A stretch of 64,000 nucleotides of DNA from Terriglobia bacterium (GCA_020072645.1 JAIQGK010000003.1:682001-746000); one strand, 5' to 3'; positions 8,926-17,257 are shown, counted from the first letter of the stretch. Numbers and translations: made by a program. Notes: generated by a model not told the origin, from the sequence alone.

Positions 8926-10392
8926 ATGATTACAGCAACTAAAGCAAAAGTTTCTCCCGGCAAGCTGCTTATCGACGGCAAATGGTCGGACGGTTCAGGA
9001 AAGTCGTTTGACACCTTCAACCCCGCAACAGGCGAGGTGCTCACGCAAGTGGCTGAAGGCGGCGCCAGCGGCGTTGACCAGGCCGTCGCGGCGGCGCGCA
9101 AGGCGTTTGACGACGTGAACAGCCCGTGGCGCAAGATGTCTGCCAGCGAGCGCGGCAAGGTGCTGTGGCGCATCGCCGACCTGATTGAAAAAAATATTGA
9201 AGAGCTGGCCGAACTGGAGACGCTGAACAACGGCAAGCCGATCTTTGAGTCGCGCTACGTGGACATGCCGATGGTGGCTGACGTTTTCCGCTACTACGCG
9301 GGATGGGCCACCAAAATTCATGGCGAGACCGTCAACACCTTCAGCAACGCGTTCACTTACACGCTGCGCGATCCTGTTGGTGTGGTAGGTGCGATTGTCG
9401 CATGGAATTTTCCGCTGCTGCTGGCCAGTTGGAAGCTCGGGCCGGCGTTGGCCTGCGGCAATTGCGTGATTTTGAAACCTGCGGAGCAAACGCCGCTCAC
9501 AGCCCTACGCTTCGGCGAACTCGCGCTGGAAGCCGGACTGCCTGCCGGCGTGCTGAACATTGTTACCGGCGGACCGGAGACTGGCGCTGCGCTGGTAAGG
9601 CATCCGGGGGTGGACAAGATTGCATTTACCGGATCGACGTCCGTGGGCAAAGAGATCATGCGCAGTTCAGCTGACACACTAAAGCGCGTGACGCTGGAGC
9701 TGGGCGGCAAGTCACCAAACATTGTTTTTGCCGATTCACAAATGGACTCTGCCGTGAAAGGCGCGCTGAATGGCATTTTCTACGGCAAAGGCGAAGTATG
9801 CTGCGCCGGTTCACGCTTGTTCATCGAGAAGAAAGCCGAAGACGAATTTGTGACTAAGCTCGTTGAGTCGTCAAAGAAGATCAGGCTTGGCGATCCGCTG
9901 GATCCTAAGACAAGACTGGGCGCCATCGTCAGCGAAAAGCAGATGCAGACTGTGCTCGGCTACATCGAAGCGGGCAAGAATGAAGGCGCAAAGCTCCTGG
10001 CCGGAGGCAAGCGCGCGCAGGTCAATGGCGATCACGGCTACTTCATTGAGCCGACGATCTTCGGTGGAGTGAACAACGATATGAAGATCGCGCAGGAAGA
10101 AATTTTTGGCCCGGTGCTGGCTACGCTCACGTTCGATGACATTGAGCAGGTGGCGGAATTGGCCAACAAAAATGTCTATGGCCTGGCTGCCGCAGTCTGG
10201 ACGAATGACATCAAGAAAGCGCACCAGCTCTCGCGCCGGTTAAAGGCCGGTACAGTTTGGATTAACACCTATGGCGTGATGGATGCATCAATGCCATTTG
10301 GTGGCTATAAACAGTCAGGCTTTGGGCGCGAGCTGGGCATGCACGCGATTGAACATTACACCGAACTGAAATCAGTGTGGATGAACCTATAG
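8926..10392 (+). CDS. NAD(P)-dependent aldehyde dehydrogenase
   Basis: 488-aa aldehyde dehydrogenase of the broad ALDH1/betaine-aldehyde/phenylacetaldehyde group, oxidising an aldehyde to an acid. The general base Glu258 lies in LELGGKSPN, the nucleophile is Cys292 in GEVCCAGSR, and the cofactor loop is FTGSTSVGKE (234-243). The family member fits the step that in the aerobic benzoyl-CoA (box) pathway is done by BoxD on an aliphatic CoA semialdehyde, but sequence alone does not fix the substrate. The ribosome site is weak; the start follows the REP pair by 9 bases. Its stop TAG overlaps the GTG of the next gene. Confidence 0.9.
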   Translation: MITATKAKVSPGKLLIDGKWSDGSGKSFDTFNPATGEVLTQVAEGGASGVDQAVAAARKAFDDVNSPWRKMSASERGKVLWRIADLIEKNIEELAELETLNNGKPIFESRYVDMPMVADVFRYYAGWATKIHGETVNTFSNAFTYTLRDPVGVVGAIVAWNFPLLLASWKLGPALACGNCVILKPAEQTPLTALRFGELALEAGLPAGVLNIVTGGPETGAALVRHPGVDKIAFTGSTSVGKEIMRSSADTLKRVTLELGGKSPNIVFADSQMDSAVKGALNGIFYGKGEVCCAGSRLFIEKKAEDEFVTKLVESSKKIRLGDPLDPKTRLGAIVSEKQMQTVLGYIEAGKNEGAKLLAGGKRAQVNGDHGYFIEPTIFGGVNNDMKIAQEEIFGPVLATLTFDDIEQVAELANKNVYGLAAAVWTNDIKKAHQLSRRLKAGTVWINTYGVMDASMPFGGYKQSGFGRELGMHAIEHYTELKSVWMNL

Positions 10393-10850
10393 TGGCTGCA
10401 ACTCAGATGACGGTCGTGGAAAATGTGGATCATTACCGCAAGCTGGAGCGCATGTATCTGGCCGCTCCAATCAACGAGTTCTTTAAGCCCGCGATCCAGA
10501 TAGGGCGAGGGATGGCCGAAATCAAAGTCCACGTGGACAGCCGGTTTTTCCACGCTGCCAAAGCAGCTCACGGAGCCGTCTATTTCAAGAGCCTGGATGA
10601 CGCTGCTTTTTTTGCCGTGAGCTCGCTGGTGGAAGACCGCTTTGTTCTTACCAGCAACTTTAATTTGTACATGCTGGCGCCCGTCGCGGCGGGTGTGGTT
10701 CGCTCAGTGGGCAAGGTGGTGAGCGGCGGCGGATCGTCGTTTCTGGCGGAGTCAGTGCTGTACAACGAGCAGGAAGAAGAGATTGCCCGCGGAAGCGGGA
10801 TGTTTGTGCGAAGCAAGGTGCGGCTCGATCCCGAGATGGGATATCGCTAA
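10392..10850 (+). CDS. Hotdog-fold thioesterase (PaaI-like)
   Basis: 152-aa hotdog-fold protein likely to hydrolyse a CoA thioester. The segment AAHGAVYFKSLDDAAFFAV is the typical PaaI-type helix start with an acidic residue near its end, and the last strand EEIARGSGMFVRS fits the fold. The GTG at 10392 is chosen: it overlaps the aldehyde dehydrogenase stop as TAGTG, an arrangement for translational coupling that also occurs at mraZ/rsmH in this window. An upstream ATG at 10377 inside the previous gene or the ATG at 10407 are alternatives. In context it may remove dead-end aromatic CoA esters, as proposed for PaaI. Confidence 0.8.
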   Translation: MAATQMTVVENVDHYRKLERMYLAAPINEFFKPAIQIGRGMAEIKVHVDSRFFHAAKAAHGAVYFKSLDDAAFFAVSSLVEDRFVLTSNFNLYMLAPVAAGVVRSVGKVVSGGGSSFLAESVLYNEQEEEIARGSGMFVRSKVRLDPEMGYR

Positions 10851-10891
10851 GGCGAGCGCACGAGATTGCAAAGATATTTTAGGAGTGAATC

Positions 10892-12073
10892 ATGCCGGGA
10901 AAAATAATGAAGATTGGGTCGTTCAGTGATTGGGAAGGGCTGTTTAAGGAGTGGCGCGAGGAAATCGGCGTCAATCACGACGACATTCGCAATTTTAAAT
11001 TCGATACGCTGTACGGCGAGATTGAGACCGACGAAATTACTTTTGGCTATTACAAAGGCCGCAATAAGTGGGAGAACGTGCGCCAGATTCCTACCCAGAA
11101 CATGCGCGACGCACTGATGAACCTGATCGTTTACCAGGGCGACACGGAATTTGCCAGCGTGGAGCAGCAGCGCTGGCTGTTTGAGACCGCGCCCAGCGAC
11201 TATGACCGCTCGTCGCTGACGCGGGTGATGATCGAAGAGATGCGCCACGGCTGGCAGATGTGTGCGCTGCTGATTGACCACTTTGGCACCACGGGCAAAG
11301 TGGAAGCGCAGAAAATGCTGGAGCGCAAAGCGTACGAGAACAAGCGGTTGCTGGGATCGTTTAACGAAGAGTGCGATAACTGGCTGGACTTTTTTGCCTT
11401 CACTGACTTTGTAGATCGTGACGGCAAGTTCCAGTTGCAGATGCTGAAGTACTCAGCCTTTGCGCCGCTGGGCCGCTCCATGAGCTACATGCTGCGCGAA
11501 GAAGCCTTCCACATGGGCACGGGCAACACCGGGCTGGCTCGCATCGCCGAAGCAGGCGTAGTTCCCGGCTGGCTGATGCAAAAGTATCTCAACAAGTGGA
11601 TTTCCAGCGCATATGATTTGTTTGGCACCGATCATTCTTCTTCCGCGCATTGGGCGTATACATGGGGGCTGAAGGGCCGTTATGACGAATTGAAAAATGA
11701 AACCGCGCCCGATCTCGATAATCTGAACGACTACAACCGCCACCTTTATCGCGATGAGTGCGTGGGTCTGGTAAAGCGCATCAGCGCTGGGCAGCGCCCG
11801 GGCAGCACCGAGCTGTATTGCCCCAACATACAGTTCAACCGCATGATTGGCCGCTGGAAGGGCCAGATGTTTCATCCGCAGACCGGCGAGCCCATGGACG
11901 AAAAAGAATACAAGCAGCAACTCGAAACGTGGCTGCCCACGGGGGCGGACAAAAAGCTGCTGATGGACATTATCGGGTCAGAAAAGAAATGGATTGCGCC
12001 CAAGACGGGCGCAAAAGATCCACTGCTCACGATCGGCGAGGTAAGAAAGAGCGCGCTGAACGCGGTGCAGTAG
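10892..12073 (+). CDS. BoxB-like di-iron aryl-CoA epoxidase
   Basis: 393-aa ferritin-like di-iron protein. It matches the benzoyl-CoA 2,3-epoxidase BoxB better than phenylacetyl-CoA epoxidase PaaA: QGDTEFASVEQQR, YMLREEAFHM and FVDRDGKFQL correspond to conserved BoxB blocks. Probable ligands are Glu86, Glu116 and His119 (EEMRH), Asp175 and Glu204/His207 (EEAFH), so the centre looks complete. It is shorter than BoxB (about 470 aa), mainly in the C-terminal half. BoxB needs the reductase BoxA; none is encoded in this cluster. Ribosome site AGGAG. Its neighbours (two crotonases, aldehyde dehydrogenase, thioesterase) support a CoA-bound aromatic or related ring substrate. Confidence 0.82.
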   Translation: MPGKIMKIGSFSDWEGLFKEWREEIGVNHDDIRNFKFDTLYGEIETDEITFGYYKGRNKWENVRQIPTQNMRDALMNLIVYQGDTEFASVEQQRWLFETAPSDYDRSSLTRVMIEEMRHGWQMCALLIDHFGTTGKVEAQKMLERKAYENKRLLGSFNEECDNWLDFFAFTDFVDRDGKFQLQMLKYSAFAPLGRSMSYMLREEAFHMGTGNTGLARIAEAGVVPGWLMQKYLNKWISSAYDLFGTDHSSSAHWAYTWGLKGRYDELKNETAPDLDNLNDYNRHLYRDECVGLVKRISAGQRPGSTELYCPNIQFNRMIGRWKGQMFHPQTGEPMDEKEYKQQLETWLPTGADKKLLMDIIGSEKKWIAPKTGAKDPLLTIGEVRKSALNAVQ

Positions 12074-12079
12074 TTTTTT

Positions 12080-12213
12080 ATCCCGAACGAAGTGAGGGAA
12101 CCCTATGAGCTTAAAGAGCGTAGGGTTCCCTCAAATTTTGGTCGCCATTATTTATGATTGCTGGTCCTGAAGAGTATCGAAGGGAATAGGGCTCCCTCGC
12201 CTCGCTCGGGACA
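12080..12213. repeat. REP-like palindrome group B
   Basis: The 151-base gap after the epoxidase gene carries a forward unit (12080-12107), a partial inverted unit (12121-12135) and a full inverted unit (12186-12213). GAGGGAACCCTA (12094-12105) pairs perfectly over 12 bases with TAGGGTTCCCTC (12121-12132), loop 15. Confidence 0.8.
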
Positions 12214-12224
12214 AAGAAAAACAA

Positions 12225-12977
12225 ATGCAATACACACTCAACGAACTCATGGTCGTAGCGGCCGCGCGGGAGATCAAAGACGGCGAGATCGTCTTTGTCG
12301 GCATGCGGCTGCCGCTGATTGCATTCGTTGTCGCCAAGAAGACGCACGCGCCGAATGCTATCGGACTGTTTGAGAATGGCGTGATCCGCTCCACGCCATC
12401 GCCCGAGTTGATCTACACCATGGCTGATCCTCCAAACATCAAGGGCGCGACGCAATGCCTGGGAATGCTCGAGGTGATGAGCCTGTTGCAATCGGGCAGG
12501 GTGAGCCTCGGTTTTCTTGGCGCGGCTGAGGTGGACAAGTTCGGGAACCTGAATTCAACACAGGTGCAAGGGAAGAACGGCATGGTGCGGCTGCCGGGGT
12601 CGGGCGGAGCTTGCGACATCGCGTCGATGGCGCAGCGCTTTGTGTCATTGCTGGAGCACGGCAAGCATCGGCTGCCGCAAAAAGTGAGCTACGTTACCAG
12701 CCCGGGGAACGGCGACGGCACTGGCTGGCGCAGGCGAGTGGGGCTACTACGGGGCGGGCCTTCAGCGGTGATCACCACAAAATGTGTTCTGCGATTTGGC
12801 GACGACGCTGAAGCATTTCTCTCAACCTATCATCCGGGAGTGAGCGTGGATGATGTATTGGCAAATACCGGATGGAAGTTGAAAGTCGCTCCCGATGCGA
12901 AGCCGACGCCGGAGCCGAACGCGGAGGAGTTGAAGGCGATAAGGGAGTACGATACCAAGGGGTTCTGGACGAGCTAG
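12225..12977 (+). CDS. CoA-transferase beta subunit (GctB/IpdB-like), orphan
   Basis: 250-aa class I CoA-transferase beta-type subunit, like glutaconate CoA-transferase GctB or the ring-opening hydrolase subunit IpdB. The catalytic-type glutamate is in LFENG (Glu50). GFLGAAEVDKFGNLN and PGSGGACDIA are the usual glycine-rich CoA-site segments. These enzymes work with an alpha subunit of about 270-320 aa that is normally encoded next door; none is present on either side here. It may pair with a distant alpha subunit or have another role. The start has only a weak ribosome site and sits 11 bases after a REP unit. Confidence 0.82.
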   Translation: MQYTLNELMVVAAAREIKDGEIVFVGMRLPLIAFVVAKKTHAPNAIGLFENGVIRSTPSPELIYTMADPPNIKGATQCLGMLEVMSLLQSGRVSLGFLGAAEVDKFGNLNSTQVQGKNGMVRLPGSGGACDIASMAQRFVSLLEHGKHRLPQKVSYVTSPGNGDGTGWRRRVGLLRGGPSAVITTKCVLRFGDDAEAFLSTYHPGVSVDDVLANTGWKLKVAPDAKPTPEPNAEELKAIREYDTKGFWTS

Positions 12978-12987
12978 CTTTTTCCTC

Positions 12988-13112
12988 GTCCCGAGCGAAG
13001 CGAGGGAGCCCTACTCTCTAAATGAGGTGCGGTAGGGCAGGAGGAGACCTCAGCCCACTCATATCTTGGAAGGGAATAGGGATCTTTCACGCGCAAAGCC
13101 GCGCGTTCGGGA
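12988..13112. repeat. REP-like palindrome pair C
   Basis: Forward unit 12988-13014 (canonical, CCCGAGCGAAGCGAGGG plus AGCCCTA) and a degenerate inverted unit 13075-13112 with an enlarged GCGCAAAGCCGCGC middle, filling the 150-base gap before crotonase 2. Confidence 0.7.
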
Positions 13113-13127
13113 TTTCAGAAAGAAGCT

Positions 13128-13889
13128 ATGATTTGCACCGCTCTTGAAATCCACGGCCAGCTTGCCCGCATCACACTCAGCCATCCGCCGCTGAATGTGA
13201 TCGATTTCCAGATGATGGATGAACTGCTGGCGGCCTTACAGCAACTAGAGCAGCGTCGGGAAATATCAGTCGCGATCATCACCGGCGGGAATCGAGCTTT
13301 TTCTGCCGGGGTCGACGTGGCGGTGCACACGCCCGACCTGGTCCAGATCATGTTGCAGAAATTTCACAGCGTGATTCTTGCGTTAACTAAGTTTCCCAAG
13401 ATCACGATTGCTGAAATTCACGGCGCCTGCCTGGGCGGCGGCGCTGAGCTGGCGATGGCCTGCGACATGTGCTTTACCACCCCGGATGCCAAATGGGGAT
13501 TTCCCGAGATTACGCTGGGATGTTATCCGCCGGTGGCGTGTACGGCGCTAGCATCGCTGGTGGGACAGAAGCGCGCGGCCGATCTGGTTTTTACCGGACG
13601 AACGTTCAGCGGCGAAGAAGCCGCCGAATGGGGGCTGGCGAATGAGTCGCATCCTGAAGACAAATTGCAGGCAGCGATTCAGACGACGGTCGATCACTTG
13701 TTGAAGCTGAGCCCAGCGGCGCTGGCTGTGGCCAAGAAAGCATTTTATGCGTGGGATTCCATGCATCTGGACAAAGGTCTGGCGCGGGCGGAAAAGATCT
13801 ATCTGGAAGAGCTGATGCAGACCGAAGACGTAATAGAAGGAATCGCGGCATGGATGGAGAAGCGGAAACCGGTGTGGAAAGGCAAATAG
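13128..13889 (+). CDS. Crotonase 2, cyclohexadienoyl-CoA hydratase-like
   Basis: 253-aa crotonase-fold protein with both catalytic glutamates, Glu107 (LGGGAE) and Glu127 (GFPEITLG). The N-terminal HPPLNVIDFQMMDEL resembles cyclohexa-1,5-diene-1-carbonyl-CoA hydratases of aromatic degraders more than ordinary short-chain enoyl-CoA hydratases. Expected to add water to a ring or ring-derived CoA ester. Last gene of the CoA cluster; AAAGAAG ribosome site. The specific substrate call is from memory of the family pattern and needs a tree. Confidence 0.82.
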   Translation: MICTALEIHGQLARITLSHPPLNVIDFQMMDELLAALQQLEQRREISVAIITGGNRAFSAGVDVAVHTPDLVQIMLQKFHSVILALTKFPKITIAEIHGACLGGGAELAMACDMCFTTPDAKWGFPEITLGCYPPVACTALASLVGQKRAADLVFTGRTFSGEEAAEWGLANESHPEDKLQAAIQTTVDHLLKLSPAALAVAKKAFYAWDSMHLDKGLARAEKIYLEELMQTEDVIEGIAAWMEKRKPVWKGK

Positions 13890-13899
13890 CCTTTCTAAA

Positions 13900-14022
13900 A
13901 TCCCGAACCGCCGATTTTGCGGTGAGGGAGCCCTATGATCTTCTGAACTCTGAAAGCTTGTTAATCTTGCACCATCCCAAAAATTCTTGTTGTGATAGGG
14001 TTCCCTCACTCCGCTCGGGATA
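13900..14022. repeat. REP-like palindrome pair D
   Basis: Forward unit 13900-13938 in which the inner stem is enlarged (ACCGC-cgatttt-GCGGT) but the CCCGA...GAGGG frame is kept, and inverted unit 13994-14022. They occupy the 138-base gap between convergent genes. Confidence 0.75.
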
Positions 14023-14027
14023 AAAAA

Positions 14028-15182
14028 TCACGGCAACACTTCCAGCAGCACTCTCACCACGTTTTCTCCCATAATCTTGTGAATATCCTGTTCGGAAATT
14101 CCTTCCTGCAGCAGCGCGTCGGTGAGCAGCGCCCAGCCACTGGAGTCGAAGGGCGCGGTGATGCCGCCGTCGAAATCGGAGCCAAGAGCGACGTGGTCAG
14201 CGCCGACGATATTTACCGCGTAATGAATGGCGCGGGCAGCGGCGCGCGCGTCAGAGCCGCACGTTGCTGTATCCCACAGGCCAATACCGATAACGCCGTT
14301 GGTATGAGCCACGGCGCGAAGTTCATCGTCTGACAAATTGCGCGGATTGTTGCAGGTGCCTTTCACGCCGGTGTGAGAGACGATCAGCGGATGCGTTGCC
14401 ATGGCGGTGACGTCGCGCAGGGTGGCAGGCGAGGCGTGAGCCAGATCGATGAGCATGTGATGGGATTCCATGGCCCGGACCCACTGGCGGCCAAGAGTGG
14501 TAAGCCCGTCTTTTTTCATGCCTGCGGCAGCGCCGGCGATGGCTGTGTCAGTAAAGTGCGTAGGCGCCATCATGCGGAGGCCCGCAGCGTAAAGTTCATC
14601 GAGATTTTCCAGACGGCCCTCAATCGGCTGCGCGCCTTCAGCTCCCAGGAATCCTGCAACAGCGTGCGTGGAACCACGCGTGGTGAGAAATTTCTGTACG
14701 TCTGAACGGGAGCGCAAGATGACGAGCGCGCCTTTGGATTGATCGGCAAACTTTTGCAATCGCTCGGCCTGATAGAGCGCGCGTTGTTTAGGGCTGTTCC
14801 ATGTGCGCGGAGGCCAGCCTTCAAAGATGGCGATATTACGGACCTGGTCAGTGGAATCAGAGTTCTGGAAGATATTGAGTTTGCGCGGCGCGGTGGTGAC
14901 TACTGTAAACGCCTGGATGGAGACATTGCCGTCGATGAGTCGCGGGAGATCTATATGACCGCTGCTGCTGCGGCGAAGCAGGTTGCGTCCCCAGAGCAGG
15001 CTGTCGGCGTGAAGATCTGCAACGGTAAGGGCGCGATGCAAAGCCTGAGCCTTTGCGGATGGCTGGTAAGGCGGCGGGTGCAGGGTGCGGTTGAATCGGC
15101 GCTCCACGATGCCGGGCAACGCGAACCATGCGGCCACCAGGACTATGACGAGCGGCAGGAGAATCCAGCGCCAGCGTTTCAT
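14028..15182 (-). CDS. Membrane (renal-type) dipeptidase, M19
   Basis: 384-aa zinc dipeptidase of family M19. The metal-site motif HxD is His58-x-Asp60 (ADLHAD); the bridging acid is in LGAEGAQP; later histidines are in LIDLAH and IVSHTG; GSDFDG closes the barrel. An N-terminal hydrophobic stretch (about 6-24) preceded by KRWR suggests a membrane anchor with the enzyme outside the cytoplasm. Likely to hydrolyse dipeptides, including peptidoglycan-derived or D-amino-acid ones. Transcribed alone, convergent with the CoA operon. Confidence 0.92.
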   Translation of the reverse strand: MKRWRWILLPLVIVLVAAWFALPGIVERRFNRTLHPPPYQPSAKAQALHRALTVADLHADSLLWGRNLLRRSSSGHIDLPRLIDGNVSIQAFTVVTTAPRKLNIFQNSDSTDQVRNIAIFEGWPPRTWNSPKQRALYQAERLQKFADQSKGALVILRSRSDVQKFLTTRGSTHAVAGFLGAEGAQPIEGRLENLDELYAAGLRMMAPTHFTDTAIAGAAAGMKKDGLTTLGRQWVRAMESHHMLIDLAHASPATLRDVTAMATHPLIVSHTGVKGTCNNPRNLSDDELRAVAHTNGVIGIGLWDTATCGSDARAAARAIHYAVNIVGADHVALGSDFDGGITAPFDSSGWALLTDALLQEGISEQDIHKIMGENVVRVLLEVLP

Positions 15183-15305
15183 AAAGCCTGAAGCATACCA
15201 TTTTTATTAACCGCTCTCGCGGAGGCTGACCGGCTAGCATTTCGGTTATGGCGATTGTCCAAACGATTGATGGAAAGGTTAGATGGGACGTCCGTTGAAG
15301 TTCGC

Positions 15306-16457
15306 CTAGTCTTTGAATGAAAACACGAGAGGGCTTTGAAAAAGGTCCGCTAATTCCGCAGCGCGATCTTTTATCTTCTTGGACATGCGCGGGCCAACCC
15401 GGGTGAAGAGTTCAACTTCGATCTCAAGTGTTTTGCGGGACGGCTTATAACTCCACACACCAGCAATCTCTCCATTGATCAGAACCACCGGTGAGATCCA
15501 GCCTTGATTGCGGTAAACGCGCTTATAGAACTGCGGTTTCAGGAAATGCTCTTTGAAGCGATGGGCCAGCAGGTAGACATCGAAATAAGGAAGCAGGTGG
15601 ACAGAATCTGTTTCGGGGGAAGCGGCCTGCAGCGCTTTCATGTCTTCGCGCAAAAGCAGCAGGCCATTGTGTTCTGCAATCTCTGAATCCAACAGAGGAC
15701 GAAGGGCCTTCACCTCCGCCATGGAGATGAGGGACCAGTGGGCGAAATCTTTGAGCGTCGCCGGGCCATACGCGCGCAGGTATTTGCGGAACAATTCTTT
15801 TTGCGCTTCCACTTCGTCGAGCTTTGTTACATCGACCTTGGCCTGGGCCGGCAGCCAGTGCTCAGTGCGGATGAATGTTGCCTGGTTGCCTTCGCCGGGC
15901 CCGTAGCAGACCAGGCCCTCGATCACGGGCAGCCGCACAATGCTCCATACCTTGTCCATCCACACGCGCAGCCGCTTGCTGACTTTAGGACGCACGGCGG
16001 CGGTGATGGCGGCGCGCGGCGCGGGACCTGTTTTGAGTTCTTCAAGAATCAAGGCGCTCAGCCCATCAGCCTCGTCTCGCGTGATCTTGCACCTGGCCAT
16101 GATTGAGAGCACGGCTTTTGCGCGCGCGTTCTTGTGCGCGGCGATATAGAGCGGAAACTCATCCGCCGGGACAAGATGGAGCGTCTGGCGCATCAATGAG
16201 GTCTTTACCAGAGAGCGGTTCTTCCACAGCGCATCATTGACGATCGTCGGCGTAATGGCATGATTGCGCGCCCAAAGCTGAAGCTGCGCTGCGGACATGA
16301 TCTGCGCCTGAACACCGCAGACGTCGCGGCAAATGGTGACAAGGTCCTTCGCAGATTTGTCGAGGAGATGATGGCGGCGCAAACGGAAGGCGTGAATCTG
16401 TTCGGAAGAGAACGGAGCGTCGTGCGAAATCTTTGTTGCGCTGCGAGCTTTTTTCAT
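15306..16457 (-). CDS. AlkZ-like winged-helix DNA glycosylase (HTH_42)
   Basis: About 383 aa, member of the winged-helix HTH_42 (DUF1006/YcaQ-AlkZ) family, whose characterised members are DNA glycosylases that remove bulky or crosslinking base lesions. The Q-x-Q form of the catalytic motif is visible in DVCGVQAQIM, as in AlkZ rather than the Q-x-D form of YcaQ. The tail SYKPSRKTLEIEVELF and LPYFDVYLL are family-typical. I prefer the ATG at 16457; the frame stays open upstream to an ATG at 16583, but that stretch holds a promoter-like sequence and a palindrome and reads as low-quality protein. Confidence 0.78.
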   Translation of the reverse strand: MKKARSATKISHDAPFSSEQIHAFRLRRHHLLDKSAKDLVTICRDVCGVQAQIMSAAQLQLWARNHAITPTIVNDALWKNRSLVKTSLMRQTLHLVPADEFPLYIAAHKNARAKAVLSIMARCKITRDEADGLSALILEELKTGPAPRAAITAAVRPKVSKRLRVWMDKVWSIVRLPVIEGLVCYGPGEGNQATFIRTEHWLPAQAKVDVTKLDEVEAQKELFRKYLRAYGPATLKDFAHWSLISMAEVKALRPLLDSEIAEHNGLLLLREDMKALQAASPETDSVHLLPYFDVYLLAHRFKEHFLKPQFYKRVYRNQGWISPVVLINGEIAGVWSYKPSRKTLEIEVELFTRVGPRMSKKIKDRAAELADLFQSPLVFSFKD

Positions 16458-16504
16458 CGATGGGCGATTTCTGGCGAAGACCAGAGTAGCTGAACCTTTT
16501 TTGT

Positions 16505-16524
16505 AAACACTATAGCTAGTGTTT
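16505..16524. promoter_or_regulatory. Perfect 8-bp-arm palindrome in the AlkZ-like promoter
   Basis: AAACACTA-tagc-TAGTGTTT. On the minus strand it contains a TATAGT -10-like hexamer with a TTCAAC -35-like hexamer 16-17 bases upstream, placing the start of transcription before the ATG at 16457. A repressor site is likely; the regulator is unknown. Confidence 0.55.
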
Positions 16525-16600
16525 TTCTGCGTTGAATCCACAAGCCCCGGCCACGGAAACATCGAAAGCGGTTTTCCACACATGACCCTAAAAAAAGTCC

Positions 16601-16694
16601 TTGACAGACAACTGTTTAGGCCTAGAATGTGGTCTAAAGTGGTTGAAAGTGGTAAGAGCTAGATCGGTTCAAGGGGTAAGTGGTCAAAAGTAGC
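16601..16694 (+). promoter_or_regulatory. dcw promoter with MraZ boxes
   Basis: TTGACA (16601-16606), 16-base spacer, TAGAAT (16623-16628). Immediately downstream GTGGT occurs at 16629, 16639 and 16649, exactly 10 bases apart, the last two as AAAGTGG. A second phased pair, GTGGT at 16680 and GTAGC at 16690, follows. This direct-repeat layout is what MraZ proteins bind, so the cluster is probably repressed by MraZ at the transcription start. The leader to mraZ is about 180 bases. Confidence 0.8.
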
Positions 16695-16816
16695 CAAAGG
16701 GAAAATGAAGCTAAAAAATCCCCAAATTACCGTGACCGAGCCAGAAATAAAGCTAGAACTTACCGTTTTTGCCTCCTTATTACCGGTTGTAACCGGATTA
16801 GCAGCTAGAAAGAACA

Positions 16817-17257
16817 ATGTTTCGCGGCAACCATCCAACTCGGGTCGACGAGAAGGGACGTTTAAAGGTCCCCGCGGAATTCAAGCGCCTGATCGACGAG
16901 AAGTACGGCACGCAATTTTACATCACATCGCTCGATGGGAAGGTTGCTCAAGTGTATCCCTTCGAGGAGTGGCAGCGGATAGAGGAGAAGCTGGCGAAGC
17001 TCTCCAATTTCAATCCGACGAAGAAAAAGTTTTTGAACCGCACCAACTATTATGGCCAGTTGGTGGAAATCGATGGACAGGGCCGGGTGCTGATACCGGC
17101 TTTGCTGCGCGAGACGGCCAGGATTCAGGGCGAAGTGGCCGTTGTCGGCAATTTGACGTACCTCGAAGTGCAGAGCATCGAGGCTTACAAGAAGGACATA
17201 GAAGAGAACCCGTTCACGCAGGACGATGAGAAAACTCTCGACGAACTGGGCATCTAG
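16817..17257 (+). CDS. mraZ: Transcriptional regulator MraZ
   Basis: 146-aa MraZ with two AbrB/SpoVT-like half-domains, each carrying the DxxGR signature: DEKGRLKVP near residue 11 and DGQGRVLIP near residue 86. MraZ forms ring-shaped oligomers and represses its own division/cell-wall operon by binding direct repeats in the promoter; matching repeats lie upstream. The stop TAG overlaps the GTG of rsmH by one base. A longer overlapping frame beginning at 16705 is a shadow. Confidence 0.96.
   Translation: MFRGNHPTRVDEKGRLKVPAEFKRLIDEKYGTQFYITSLDGKVAQVYPFEEWQRIEEKLAKLSNFNPTKKKFLNRTNYYGQLVEIDGQGRVLIPALLRETARIQGEVAVVGNLTYLEVQSIEAYKKDIEENPFTQDDEKTLDELGI

Noticed and set aside
16705-17229. 174-codon frame overlapping mraZ
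   Set aside because: It covers mraZ in another frame; MraZ has both DxxGR motifs and couples to rsmH.
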